A program made the position numbers and the translations under genes. From contig CBDCVZ010000010.1 in the NCBI GenBank assembly GCA_965223215.1, positions 6,262,001 to 6,326,000 of the forward strand: 64,000 nucleotides of DNA, given 5' to 3'. Numbering within the stretch: position 1 is the first letter of the stretch; each line of letters begins with the position of its first letter. The stretch comes from JABDMH01 sp965223215. GTDB taxonomy: Bacteria > Bacteroidota > Bacteroidia > Chitinophagales > Saprospiraceae. This document shows, one piece after another, positions 44,144-52,717 of the stretch. The notes below the pieces were generated by a model, which worked only from the letters and a program-made list of their open reading frames with translations, made no database searches and was not told where the DNA came from.

Positions 44144-45196
44144 ATGTTGTCAACTCAAATTCCTCGAGAACTCTTTCTTCTGATTTGCGGTGCCGGTGTA
44201 CTTCAGAGTTTGTATGTGAGCATTTACGTGATTACCATTAAACCACGTCAATCTAGTGCACCAGTGATTTTCCTGTTCGTCCTTTTTTCGCTGCTGACAC
44301 TCAGGTTGGGAAAGTCCGTGGGGTGGATGTTGGTGCCTGATTTTCCAGAAATTTTGATCAATGTCGGATTTGCGGCTCATTTGGGTATAGGTCCGGCAAT
44401 GTACTTATACATCAAACAATTTTTGAAGCGAACTTCGATTGGCCGACTAGATGAAGTACATTTTTTGCCAGCTATGGTAGTTTTAATATTTAGCGGATAC
44501 TTGGGGCTGGAGAACCATTGGTACCAGGGGCTATATAGTCTTCTGTTGTTGCATCAAATCGTCTATTTTTTAGCTGCACTATTTCTGATTTTTCGAAAAT
44601 CGAAGTTTAGATCATTGGTCGGCAAAGATCGTCTCTGGCTGCTGGTACTGACCTTGGGAGTTCTACTATTTCAAGGGCTCTATGTTTCCAATTATCTTTT
44701 GGGACTAACCAGCTATGCGTGGGCACCTATTTCTATCAGTTTGGCGGTTTATGTGATTGGATTTTCTGCCATTCAAAGAAAGGGCTATTTTGAAAAATCT
44801 GTGCGGGGACAAAGAGTTAGGTACATTAATCTGACCGTAGCTGAGGTTGAAATGTTTCGAGTGAAATTAACACAGGTCATGCGGAATGAAAAGCCATGGC
44901 TCGATCCAAATTGTACTTTGAGCCACGTGGCCAAACTACTCTCCCTCCAGCCCTACTTGCTATCTCATCTGATCAATACATCAGAAAAAGTCAACTTTGC
45001 AACCTACATCAACCAGCATCGCATCAATCATGCGATGTCCCTCTTGTCAGATCCGCTCCAGGATCATCTTAAAATCGCAGCAATAGCTCATGATTGTGGA
45101 TTCAATTCTCTCTCGTCTTTCAATCAAGCTTTTAAGAAATCCACTGGTCTAACGCCTTCACAATTCAGAGCTCAATCCTGCAGATCTGGAAATTGA
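44144..45196 (+). CDS. AraC-family regulator with N-terminal membrane domain
   Basis: About 350 residues. The N-terminal 215 hold seven or so hydrophobic helices (7TM-like sensor), then the C-terminal AraC HTH domain (about 235-350) with YINQHRINHAMSLLSD, IAAIAHDCGFNSLSSFNQAFKKSTGLTPSQFR, the canonical double-HTH signature. The ATG at 44144 is preferred to a TTG at 44117, which overlaps a near -7 box (GATCTTTG, 44107-44114). Members of this membrane-linked AraC class in Bacteroidota are probable sensor-regulators; the signal and targets are unknown. Possible targets include the flanking surface-protein and DUF1080 genes. Confidence 0.88.
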   Translation: MLSTQIPRELFLLICGAGVLQSLYVSIYVITIKPRQSSAPVIFLFVLFSLLTLRLGKSVGWMLVPDFPEILINVGFAAHLGIGPAMYLYIKQFLKRTSIGRLDEVHFLPAMVVLIFSGYLGLENHWYQGLYSLLLLHQIVYFLAALFLIFRKSKFRSLVGKDRLWLLVLTLGVLLFQGLYVSNYLLGLTSYAWAPISISLAVYVIGFSAIQRKGYFEKSVRGQRVRYINLTVAEVEMFRVKLTQVMRNEKPWLDPNCTLSHVAKLLSLQPYLLSHLINTSEKVNFATYINQHRINHAMSLLSDPLQDHLKIAAIAHDCGFNSLSSFNQAFKKSTGLTPSQFRAQSCRSGN

Positions 45197-45295
45197 AGTG
45201 ACGAGTGAGAAGGACGCTGGATGACTATCAGCACGTGACGTTAAATCACTTATCGATTAATCTTGGGTGACATTGAGAACTACTGGACCAAACTT

Positions 45296-46075
45296 TTAAA
45301 GATCTGTATTGGCTTCCTCCAAATTCAATTCCTGAATCCAAATATTCCGATATAAAACATGATGACCTTCGGCCTGCAATTTTATACCACCGGGCGTGTC
45401 TGTAATACCCTTGCCACCGTCATTTCCACCGTCAAGTCCTGAATTTTCACCTCCCCATACCTGATTAATGGTTTGGTTGATATGAACCTTCTGCCCATTA
45501 AAATATAGGGTCACCATGGCCTTCTCAGAACGCTTTCCATTTTCGAAACGTGCTGCTCGAAAAACAATATCATAGGCGTTCCATTTCCCAGATCCATGGT
45601 AGGCGTGATAGGGAGAAGGTGTTTCGTTAATGACTGCTCCCATTCCATGTTTGGTGGTATCTCCGTCCAATATTTGTATCTCATATCTATTTTGCAAATA
45701 AACGCCGCTGTTTCCCTTGGGGTATTGTGCCATAAACTCGACGTGTAATCGGAAATCGCGAAACTTTTGCCTGGTCACGATGTCAGCAGCGCCATATTTT
45801 CCCCCTTTGGCAGCTGGGTCATTGCTATCTAAGACTTGTCCCTCATCTACAGGATCATCGACAAGTTCCCATTTAATGGGTAACTCAGCCGCAAAACGCG
45901 GACCTTCCCAATAGGTCCAATTCATATGCAACGAACTTTTTGATCCATCAAAAAGTACGGTGGCATCGGGAGGTGCAGCAGCGCCGACACCAACTTGAGC
46001 ACAGAGATTGGGCCCAAATACGATGGCTACCAGAAAACCAAATCCAAAGGGAAGTAACTTGCGAATGTGAGGCAT
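45296..46075 (-). CDS. Secreted DUF1080 (3-keto-disaccharide hydrolase-like) protein
   Basis: 259 residues. A signal peptide (ending NLCAQ at about 27) is followed by a concanavalin-like DUF1080 domain: VLFDGSKSSLH.NWTYWEGPR, IVTRQKFRDFRLHVEF, KGNSGVYLQNRYEIQILDG and GGIKLQAEGHHVLYRNIWI. Some family members act as lyase/hydrolase for 3-keto-glycosides; others bind glycans. It is the last gene of the minus-strand catabolic locus but separated from the transporter by 528 bases, with a TATTTTG box at 46102-46108, so it has its own promoter. Confidence 0.9.
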   Translation of the reverse strand: MPHIRKLLPFGFGFLVAIVFGPNLCAQVGVGAAAPPDATVLFDGSKSSLHMNWTYWEGPRFAAELPIKWELVDDPVDEGQVLDSNDPAAKGGKYGAADIVTRQKFRDFRLHVEFMAQYPKGNSGVYLQNRYEIQILDGDTTKHGMGAVINETPSPYHAYHGSGKWNAYDIVFRAARFENGKRSEKAMVTLYFNGQKVHINQTINQVWGGENSGLDGGNDGGKGITDTPGGIKLQAEGHHVLYRNIWIQELNLEEANTDL

Positions 46076-46603
46076 AATTTGTCATTTCTTAAATGTGCTC
46101 TCAAAATACGGTTTCTCACGGAATGATTTTGGGGCCCGGGGCACCGGAGCCTCATCACCTGCCGATTAAGTCCGGTAGCAGAAGGCGTAGAAATGATCTG
46201 GGACATTTCCATTCTTTTTTGAGGAAATCAATACATAGATATGGGATGGACCTGAACGTCAAAGGCACAGAAATAATGAAGGACGTAATTATCACTTCAA
46301 GCCAGGCAGAATGACCAAACTTAGCAGGGGGAGATCGAAGTAAGGTGGCCATCAAAATCAATATTTGTACGCGGCCTTTACGATTGGCACTTGCTCGAGT
46401 TGTAAAAAAACTAATTCTTATTGCGTGTTCAGGATGGTAAATTATCCGAAGTGAAATGGGAGATAAAAATAGGCTCTAGTTTCATACGCAATGCCCCGAC
46501 GAAAGGAATTCATGTCATGGGTTTTATGACGCAGACTATGGTGTAATTGCAATTGTGTTAAAATTGATTTTATAAGTATAAACGATTGTGATAAAAAAGT
46601 GGT
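46076..46603. other. Intergenic region without a convincing gene
   Basis: Between the DUF1080 gene and the small membrane protein. It holds a TATTTTG promoter-like element (minus, 46102-46108) for DUF1080 and a ten-base palindrome AATTGCAATT at 46545-46554. Short frames on both strands (about 70 codons) show no family features. Confidence 0.5.
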
Positions 46604-46735
46604 TTAATCTTCTTGTTGTTTGCGTGCTATCAAGTCGGTAATATTGCGGTAGCCTTTGATGGCCACAATCACCATGATAATGGCATACCAAATTATGATC
46701 GAGAAACTAAAAATAAACCAGAAAACCTTTGCCAT
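46604..46735 (-). CDS. 43-residue membrane protein coupled to the SSS symporter
   Basis: A small gene overlapping the symporter stop by one base (TAATG: stop TAA at 46735-46737, ATG from 46735). The product has a single long hydrophobic helix (about 4-26, FWFIFSFSIIIWYAIIMVIV) followed by a basic/polar tail (KGYRNITDLIARKQQED), with positive charges predicted in the cytoplasm. Small accessory proteins of this size are known next to sodium-solute symporters in other bacteria, so a stabilising or regulatory subunit is the best guess. No other function is claimed. The coupling and single-helix composition make a chance frame unlikely. Confidence 0.75.
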   Translation of the reverse strand: MAKVFWFIFSFSIIIWYAIIMVIVAIKGYRNITDLIARKQQED

Positions 46736-48231
46736 TATCCTTTTTTTGTTTCGCCAAAAATAGAACCGAAATACATCGCCAGTGCGGTTAGTAGAAAAGC
46801 AAGAATACTGGACTGATAGGGCCCAATACCTGCTGCAAGGTCTGCAGTGCTCCCAATTTGTTGAAGTACAAGATATAGGATAGGTACTATTGATCCAACG
46901 ATGATCGCTGACATGGCGCCGTATTTATTCGCTCTGGGCCAATAACATGCTGAAATTAATATGATCGACATACTTGCCAGATAAATGGTGCCAGTCACTT
47001 GGAGATATACCCAGAGGTCGCCCTGCAATGGATACCATAATCCATAAAGTAAGAGGAATATTCCAATGCCCACCATCAGCAGTCGATTAATGATCAGTCC
47101 TTTTTTTTCTGACCATTTATTTTGGTGAAGGGGTTGCAGAAGATCATTGTAGATGACTGAGCTCCAAGCCAACATATAGGAAGAATTTGTCGACATATCC
47201 GCAGCCAGCATGCCGGCAATCAGGAGACCCAGTAGACCAATCGGGACTGCTTGGGCAAGGAAGGTCGGTAAGGCCAGAATTTCTCGATCAGGAGCAGTAC
47301 CGGAACCTGCAAAAAAATAGAGTGCCATGATTCCCAACAGGGCGGGAATTCCGAATCGAACCAAAAAAAATGGAGCGGTTGACCGGTAGATTTTTTGACC
47401 AGTCAAACTATCTTTAGCAGCTAAGACCCTGGTAATCATGGTCTGCCAGGTCAAGATGGTAGCAAAGGCGATCAGTACGTCCATCAAAATGCGATCCCAG
47501 CCATAGGCCCCAGATCTAAAGGGATTGAAGGCCGCTTCTCCACGAACGGCCATCAGATGATCGGTCAAGTCTCCCCAACCGAAAGTACTCATGAAAAGTA
47601 CGGATACACTAACTAAACCAATACTCATCACGATAAACTGCAGATAGTCGGTAACCAAGACAGAAAGCATTCCCCCGAGAATGCTATAGATGGCGACAAT
47701 CACCAAAATGATCGTCATCATTGCCTCGAGATAACCAGCGTCCAATCCAAGCAATTGCGTTAAGAAGTCACCTCCCATCCGCAAGAAAACACCCATATTA
47801 AGCAAGCCACCCAGTACAATGACAAGCCCACTGGCCCACCTGACCTTTGCACCAAATTTTTCTTCAAAAAACTCGGGCAAGGTGATTACACCCCGATCGC
47901 GAAGTGGTTTGATACAGAATCCGGTTGAACCCACCACAAACATGGCGAGGGCGAGGGCAATTCCTGGAGTGATTCCAGCAAACCCATATTTATAGCCAAG
48001 TTCGGCATTTGCCATGCAAGTTACAATCCCGAATTCAGTGGCAGCAAGCGAGGCTATGCCGAGATGTAGATCTACCCCTCGACCCGCTACCAGAAAATCA
48101 CCGACGCTTCGCACATATTTGCGCATCATCAAGCCTGCCGCCAGGGTGATCGCCAGATAGAGCAGGACGATGGTACCATCGATGCCCCACGAAAACAGGA
48201 GGATAGGGGTCCAGCTACTTGTGATCATCAT
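46735..48231 (-). CDS. Sodium:solute symporter (SSS family)
   Basis: Inner-membrane Na+-coupled symporter, 498 residues with about 13 hydrophobic helices. Typical features: RSVGDFLVAGRGVD in the second helix region, LAATEFGIVTCMANAELGYKYG, ILGGMLSVLVTDYLQFIVM (the family's TD-Q motif near helix 5-6) and GLLIAGMLAADMSTNSSYMLA. It starts in a four-base ATGA overlap with the CBM9-like gene. The position between SusC/D, dehydrogenase and dehydratase genes suggests it imports the sugar or sugar-acid product of the same locus. Confidence 0.93.
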   Translation of the reverse strand: MMITSSWTPILLFSWGIDGTIVLLYLAITLAAGLMMRKYVRSVGDFLVAGRGVDLHLGIASLAATEFGIVTCMANAELGYKYGFAGITPGIALALAMFVVGSTGFCIKPLRDRGVITLPEFFEEKFGAKVRWASGLVIVLGGLLNMGVFLRMGGDFLTQLLGLDAGYLEAMMTIILVIVAIYSILGGMLSVLVTDYLQFIVMSIGLVSVSVLFMSTFGWGDLTDHLMAVRGEAAFNPFRSGAYGWDRILMDVLIAFATILTWQTMITRVLAAKDSLTGQKIYRSTAPFFLVRFGIPALLGIMALYFFAGSGTAPDREILALPTFLAQAVPIGLLGLLIAGMLAADMSTNSSYMLAWSSVIYNDLLQPLHQNKWSEKKGLIINRLLMVGIGIFLLLYGLWYPLQGDLWVYLQVTGTIYLASMSIILISACYWPRANKYGAMSAIIVGSIVPILYLVLQQIGSTADLAAGIGPYQSSILAFLLTALAMYFGSIFGETKKG

Positions 48232-48926
48232 TCTATCAGCAAGAGTTTGCCAAAGGCAGTGGGTATGTGAAAATCGGGTCTTGGACTGTCAGGAGAAACC
48301 CAGCTTATCCATCTGACACTCATATCTGTACTGCTGGCATGGTAGTAATCTCCTCTAAACAATCCTACATCCATTGTCCCGGTTGAGTTCAAGATTTCCA
48401 GTGATCTTAGAGAAGCGAGGCTAATTCTGCCTTCCACTTGATATCCGTCAGATTTGATGTTTGCTTTTACCTCTATTTCTCCTTCGGGCCAGTCCCAATC
48501 GAGGTCAAATTGTCGATATGTCTTGGCTCGATAACCTAAGATTCGGCCTCTGGGATCCATCTCCAGGCAGTAATAGGGGTCCATTGACCCGGCAGCGGTT
48601 TGGAAAAAAATCTCAATGCGGTCGGAGGTGGTTACATTTCGTTTGTCCCTCGTCTTGCCGCTACTCACGATATCAACATCAATTACATCATAAAAAAAGT
48701 AGTAATAAGTCTCTGACCAAAGGGCGCGAAAAAAAGTAGGTTGTGCGATTTCGCTGTTCCAGGGCAATTGAAAATCGGTCAGCAATGCAGCCTGGCTCCA
48801 AACATCGGAAGTCCCTTTACCGTCGATTTCAAATTCCTCATCGATTTTTTTTACTTCGTAAACCTTCGTCTCCTGAGTGCTCGGATCATTCAGGATCCAT
48901 ATTGTAAGAAGCATTATCCAAATCAT
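48228..48926 (-). CDS. CBM9-like carbohydrate-binding protein
   Basis: 232 residues with a short N-terminal hydrophobic segment that may act as a signal peptide. The remainder matches the carbohydrate-binding family 9 fold: EFEIDGKGTSDVWSQA at the start, LWSETYYYFFYDVID, TSDRIEIFF, and a C-terminal WISWVSPDSPRPDFHIPTAFGKLLL. Two Trp/Tyr-rich strands could form a sugar-binding cleft. No catalytic domain is fused. Its stop overlaps the symporter start by four bases (ATGA), so it is translationally coupled to transport and may deliver or sense the ligand. Confidence 0.8.
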   Translation of the reverse strand: MIWIMLLTIWILNDPSTQETKVYEVKKIDEEFEIDGKGTSDVWSQAALLTDFQLPWNSEIAQPTFFRALWSETYYYFFYDVIDVDIVSSGKTRDKRNVTTSDRIEIFFQTAAGSMDPYYCLEMDPRGRILGYRAKTYRQFDLDWDWPEGEIEVKANIKSDGYQVEGRISLASLRSLEILNSTGTMDVGLFRGDYYHASSTDMSVRWISWVSPDSPRPDFHIPTAFGKLLLIE

Positions 48927-48976
48927 CTTCGGGGCAGTGTATTCGTAGTTTCGGCAGAAGATAGCTAATGATTCTG

Positions 48977-49834
48977 CTATTTAATGGCCCACAGCTCGAT
49001 TTCTACTAAAAAAGTCATTAGCAAGGGTGTTTGTACAGCGGTTCTGACGGGTTTAGGATCAGGGAAGTAGGTTTCGTAAACGGCATTGAAACGCGGCCAC
49101 AAGTCGAGATCTGTCAGAAAAACATTGACTTTGAAGACATCGGCAAAGGTACAACCGGCCGATGCCAGTTGCTTCTCACAATTGGCTAAAGTGGCACGGG
49201 TCTGGTCTTCAATGTTATCACCAATCACTTCACCTGCCTGGTTCAAAGCAGCTTGACCGGAGATCACCACCAATTTGCCAGAACCGATCTCTAAAACAGG
49301 AGAGTACGGTCCGGCCGTATCATGTTGCGAGGCATCACTAGGCACTCGTTTTAAAACTTGCTTGGCTGGGGAGCCCATTGGATAGGGTAAGTAGCCGACA
49401 AACCCCGCAATTTTCCAACCCGCATCAATTTTTCGGCATCGATAGAGGGTTTGCCATTGCAAATGATCTTTGGTGCCGTCCTTCTTCTCAACGGAGCCTT
49501 GAAACTTCTTGTGTGCAATGGCTGCGTTACCCTTGATTTCAATGTCCTGCAAGGTCGTTAACTGATGAAAGGCTAGCATTGGATCGCCCTTCCAAGATTG
49601 CACTTTCGCTTGTCTCAGCCATTCCGTCTTGTAGGATGATAAGTCTGGAAAACTGATGGTCCACTGATCTGGGTTGTCTGATTTTTTTCCATCAATTCCC
49701 ATAAATCCCTCCTCGATAAAATCATCTGCCACCATATCCCAGTCAGCTGCACAAAATGCCGCGATATCTCGTTCGACTAACATTTCCCAAATTTCTGCTC
49801 GATCTGAGTCTTTCTCTGAAAAAGGATTCTTCAT
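48977..49834 (-). CDS. SnoaL-like/RidA fusion protein
   Basis: 285-residue, cytoplasmic, two-domain protein. The N-terminal approximately 150 residues resemble a SnoaL/NTF2-like cone fold (FCAADWDMVADDFIEEGFMGID, HKKFQGSVEKKDG, WQTLYRCRKIDAGWKIAGFVGYLPY). The C-terminal 110 are RidA/YjgF (GKLVVISGQAALNQAG, TRATLANCEKQLASAG, VFKVNVFLTDL) with the catalytic arginine region PKPVRTAVQ. RidA hydrolyses reactive enamine/imine intermediates. In this operon it may act on an imine or enol intermediate of sugar-acid breakdown. It follows the dehydratase-like gene by 15 bases. Confidence 0.88.
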   Translation of the reverse strand: MKNPFSEKDSDRAEIWEMLVERDIAAFCAADWDMVADDFIEEGFMGIDGKKSDNPDQWTISFPDLSSYKTEWLRQAKVQSWKGDPMLAFHQLTTLQDIEIKGNAAIAHKKFQGSVEKKDGTKDHLQWQTLYRCRKIDAGWKIAGFVGYLPYPMGSPAKQVLKRVPSDASQHDTAGPYSPVLEIGSGKLVVISGQAALNQAGEVIGDNIEDQTRATLANCEKQLASAGCTFADVFKVNVFLTDLDLWPRFNAVYETYFPDPKPVRTAVQTPLLMTFLVEIELWAIK

Positions 49835-49849
49835 GTTGTTTGTTTTTGA

Positions 49850-50980
49850 TTATTCGAAAATTCGGTGCTGGACTTGATAATTTGAAATGGCATTGGGATC
49901 TGGCTCGATGCCAAGACCATGTCCTTCAGGTAGGATGGCATAAGGCGGATTTATGGTGATTGGCGTCTTAAGTAAATCGTGCTCTCGAATGAGACGTCCG
50001 AAAATATCTGAGGGCCATGTGCAAGAGGAGGCAGCTGCACAAGAATGAAGATACATGGCTTCGAGGATGCCGAGGTCTATTTCTGAACCATGCCAGCAGG
50101 GATAACCCGCTGCGTGCGCAATGTGATCGAGTCGCTGGAAATTGGCTAAGCCACTATTAAAATTAAAACCGTCAACAGCATTTAATTCGATGGCTTGTAT
50201 GGCATCTTTGATGCGTTGGCCGTGGAGGATATATGGCAGCGAAACATGAAGAACAATTGGAATCGATCCATGGGCCTTCAGTAATGCATATTCGCTTAGT
50301 TTCCAGCGTGGGATTGGATCTTCCAGGCACAGCACATTGCCCACTTCGGCCAGACCCAACATCCGTTTTCTGGTATCACCACTCGTCATCCAACGCTCAT
50401 TGGGGTCAAAGATTACTTGCATCTTTTTATCAACAGATTGAATGTGCTGACACCAGGCAACAACATCATCATCTAGGTCTGTCTTAAACTTGATACAATC
50501 AAACCCTAAGTCTGAAAAGGTTTGTGCCAGGTCTTTGATCTCCTCTTTTTCTCGATGACTGGACCAAGCCCCCACCTTTACCTGCTCTTGTACGGGGCCT
50601 CCCAGCAGATCTGCCAACCGCATTTCTTTCAATTTTGCGAAGGCATCCCATACGGCGCACTCAAATCCATCATATTCGCGGCAGAAGGCAAAAGGCAACT
50701 TCTGCAACGTCAATTTGGTGATGTCCTGGTGCAAGAGAACATCAATTATTTTTTCAATAATTCTCCAATCATGGTCTCGATAACACTCACCCCATCCAAC
50801 AATTCCTCCCGCTAGTTCCATACGAATAATGAGCTTTGGAAGCTCATCAAATTGAACAGACCAACCTGATTTGGCTCCTACTGGTAATTTGTGGAGAGGC
50901 TTGTGAATCGATTTGCTAGCAACACGATCAGGTTTGGCCGGCACAATAACTTCATAACAATCTATTTTCCTAATTTTCAT
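49850..50980 (-). CDS. Enolase-superfamily (mandelate racemase/sugar-acid dehydratase-like) protein
   Basis: 376 residues with the two-domain enolase-superfamily plan. The barrel holds the KxK motif (CIKFKTDLD), metal ligands DPNERW (Asp) and LEDPIPRW (Glu), and WHGSEID at the His-containing strand-7 end. At the third metal-ligand position, where Glu, Asp or Asn is usual, the sequence reads IVLHVSLP, so a His may replace it. It resembles the glucarate/sugar-acid dehydratase branch. Expected role: dehydration of an aldonate to a 2-keto-3-deoxy acid. It lies between the SDR and RidA fusion genes with 10- and 15-base gaps. Confidence 0.88.
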   Translation of the reverse strand: MKIRKIDCYEVIVPAKPDRVASKSIHKPLHKLPVGAKSGWSVQFDELPKLIIRMELAGGIVGWGECYRDHDWRIIEKIIDVLLHQDITKLTLQKLPFAFCREYDGFECAVWDAFAKLKEMRLADLLGGPVQEQVKVGAWSSHREKEEIKDLAQTFSDLGFDCIKFKTDLDDDVVAWCQHIQSVDKKMQVIFDPNERWMTSGDTRKRMLGLAEVGNVLCLEDPIPRWKLSEYALLKAHGSIPIVLHVSLPYILHGQRIKDAIQAIELNAVDGFNFNSGLANFQRLDHIAHAAGYPCWHGSEIDLGILEAMYLHSCAAASSCTWPSDIFGRLIREHDLLKTPITINPPYAILPEGHGLGIEPDPNAISNYQVQHRIFE

Positions 50981-50990
50981 AACTAGTCAT

Positions 50991-51782
50991 TCAAGTGAAG
51001 TCTCGATTAAAAATCATGCTCGTTGTCCCATTATCTACAAATACATTTTGCCCGGTAATACAGCGTGATAGATCGGAGAGTAAAAAAGCCACGGTATGAC
51101 CGACATCAATTGGATTAATGGCAAAATTTAAAACCTGTTGATTTTGGTAAAAATCATTGACCCACTGTTCAGGGTCATCAGTCCAGGTTCGAATAAGGTC
51201 ATAATTTTGTTCAGCATGCACATACCCCGGTGCCACCGCATTGACACGTATACCTAAAGGCCCCAGCTCAACGGCCATGCCCCGAGTCAAGCCGACAATA
51301 GCACTTTTGCTGCTCGAATAAATGGCATATCGAGCGGCAGTGCTATGTGCATGAACTGAAGAGATGTTGACAATGTTGCCAGCGATCTTTCGATGGATAC
51401 ATTGCTGGGTAAAGGCCCTTGACATTCTCCAAACGGCTTGAATGTTCAGGGCGAATAAGTGCTCAAATTCGGACTCCGTCGCTTGGTGGGCAGCTTTACT
51501 CAACCCGACTCCAGCGTTGTTTACGAGTCCATGAATGGGTCCTAGATCGCTTGATATGTCAGCAAATATCTCCATCGATCTGTCGGCATCAGTAAGATCG
51601 AGTTGAATGACTTCGACCTCCGGAAAACTTGCTTTCACCCTTTCAAGCGCCTTGCTACGATTGTCTACGATGATTTGTCTTGCCCCCGCGATGGCTAGCG
51701 CTTCAACAATGCCAGCGGCAACTCCTGTACCACCACCACCAGTCACTAATATCTGCTGATGATTAAGATCTAAATGCAGCAT
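50991..51782 (-). CDS. SDR-family dehydrogenase (classical)
   Basis: 263-residue Rossmann oxidoreductase. The nucleotide motif TGGGGTGVAAGI (TGxxxGxG-like), IIVDNRS at strand 2, NNAGVG, NISSVHAHS, YSSSKSAI (catalytic YxxxK), VNAVAPGYV and the C-terminal GQNVFVDNG are all classical SDR features. The DNR at strand 2 suggests NAD(H) preference. In this locus it probably oxidises a sugar or sugar-acid hydroxyl. It starts 190 bases after the RraA gene, where a TATTTTG element suggests an internal promoter. Confidence 0.92.
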   Translation of the reverse strand: MLHLDLNHQQILVTGGGGTGVAAGIVEALAIAGARQIIVDNRSKALERVKASFPEVEVIQLDLTDADRSMEIFADISSDLGPIHGLVNNAGVGLSKAAHQATESEFEHLFALNIQAVWRMSRAFTQQCIHRKIAGNIVNISSVHAHSTAARYAIYSSSKSAIVGLTRGMAVELGPLGIRVNAVAPGYVHAEQNYDLIRTWTDDPEQWVNDFYQNQQVLNFAINPIDVGHTVAFLLSDLSRCITGQNVFVDNGTTSMIFNRDFT

Positions 51783-51972
51783 AATTACTATTATTTTCTT
51801 TCATTTAATGGCCTTGAAACTGGAGGCATAAATATGGTCAAAATATTTTCTTGAGTTCTTGAGATCTTTCACATAAACACTGGCCCTTTTAGCCAATTTG
51901 GCTGTGACAAGACCTATCGACCAACAATGGGTTTAGGGCTAGAAGCTAGGCGAAATACTTTTGCAGATTCGG

Positions 51973-52668
51973 CTACATGATGCCGTATTTTTCAAAAGCC
52001 TCCACGGTGCTCATTCCAGATTCGATCGCTTCTCGTACTTTTTGCTCGCCGGCAACTTTGTCAAGCGCTGCCTGAATAATTTCCTCTTCGGCAGCTTGTG
52101 GAATGACACATACACCATCACGGTCGCCAAATATGATGTCTTGAGGTTCTATCTTGGTCTGGTTTATTTGAATGGCCGCGCGAAAATCCACAACGGTACC
52201 GCGGGGTCCTTGATCTTGTGCATAGGAACCATAAGAGAATGTGGGAAAATCCAACTCCAAAATTCCGTTTGAATCACGATGATAGCCATTCAGTACTGCA
52301 CCAGCAGCACCCAATTTTATGGCTCGAATACTCATTAGTTCACCCCAGAGGGCATAGTCTGGAGTTCCACCACTGGCAAAATACACTTCATGCAACTTTA
52401 GGTCATCCAGCGCTTCCAACATGAGTCCGAAGGGTTTCTCCTCCGATAAAAAAACGGTTTCGTCCGTTAGATCTTCAACGAGTACCGGCATGGCCCGACC
52501 AACCACAACCATTTTAGGATGCAGGGGTTGAATTTGCGGAGGGAAAACTTGATGCAGTAACTTAAATTGATCCATGATGTCTCCTATCACCGCAGTGAAC
52601 AATTGGGAGCGCATCATAGAAAATAATTCAGAGTCACTGGACCAAGATGTTTTCGATTTGTTTGACAT
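51973..52668 (-). CDS. RraA-like aldolase (HMG/CHA aldolase family)
   Basis: 231 residues. The RraA/4-hydroxy-4-methyl-2-oxoglutarate aldolase fold shows SGGTPDYALWGELMSIRAIKLGAAGAVLNGYHRD (Gly-rich loop then the RD metal/substrate site) and IIFGDRDGVCVIP. Family members include the RNase E inhibitor RraA of E. coli, but most are divalent-metal aldolases/decarboxylases acting on 2-keto acids, which fits the catabolic setting. A dedicated RNase E role is unlikely here. It is 49 bases after the FG-GAP lipoprotein gene, probably cotranscribed. Confidence 0.9.
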   Translation of the reverse strand: MSNKSKTSWSSDSELFSMMRSQLFTAVIGDIMDQFKLLHQVFPPQIQPLHPKMVVVGRAMPVLVEDLTDETVFLSEEKPFGLMLEALDDLKLHEVYFASGGTPDYALWGELMSIRAIKLGAAGAVLNGYHRDSNGILELDFPTFSYGSYAQDQGPRGTVVDFRAAIQINQTKIEPQDIIFGDRDGVCVIPQAAEEEIIQAALDKVAGEQKVREAIESGMSTVEAFEKYGIM

Positions 52669-52717
52669 TAATTCGATTGAGGGTTAAAAATTTAGCCGAT
52701 TATTAATCATTCATATT

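Noticed and set aside
46093..46361. Short overlapping frames in the 46.1-46.4 kb intergenic region
   Set aside because: Each is about 70 codons, without family signature, promoter or coupling to neighbours.
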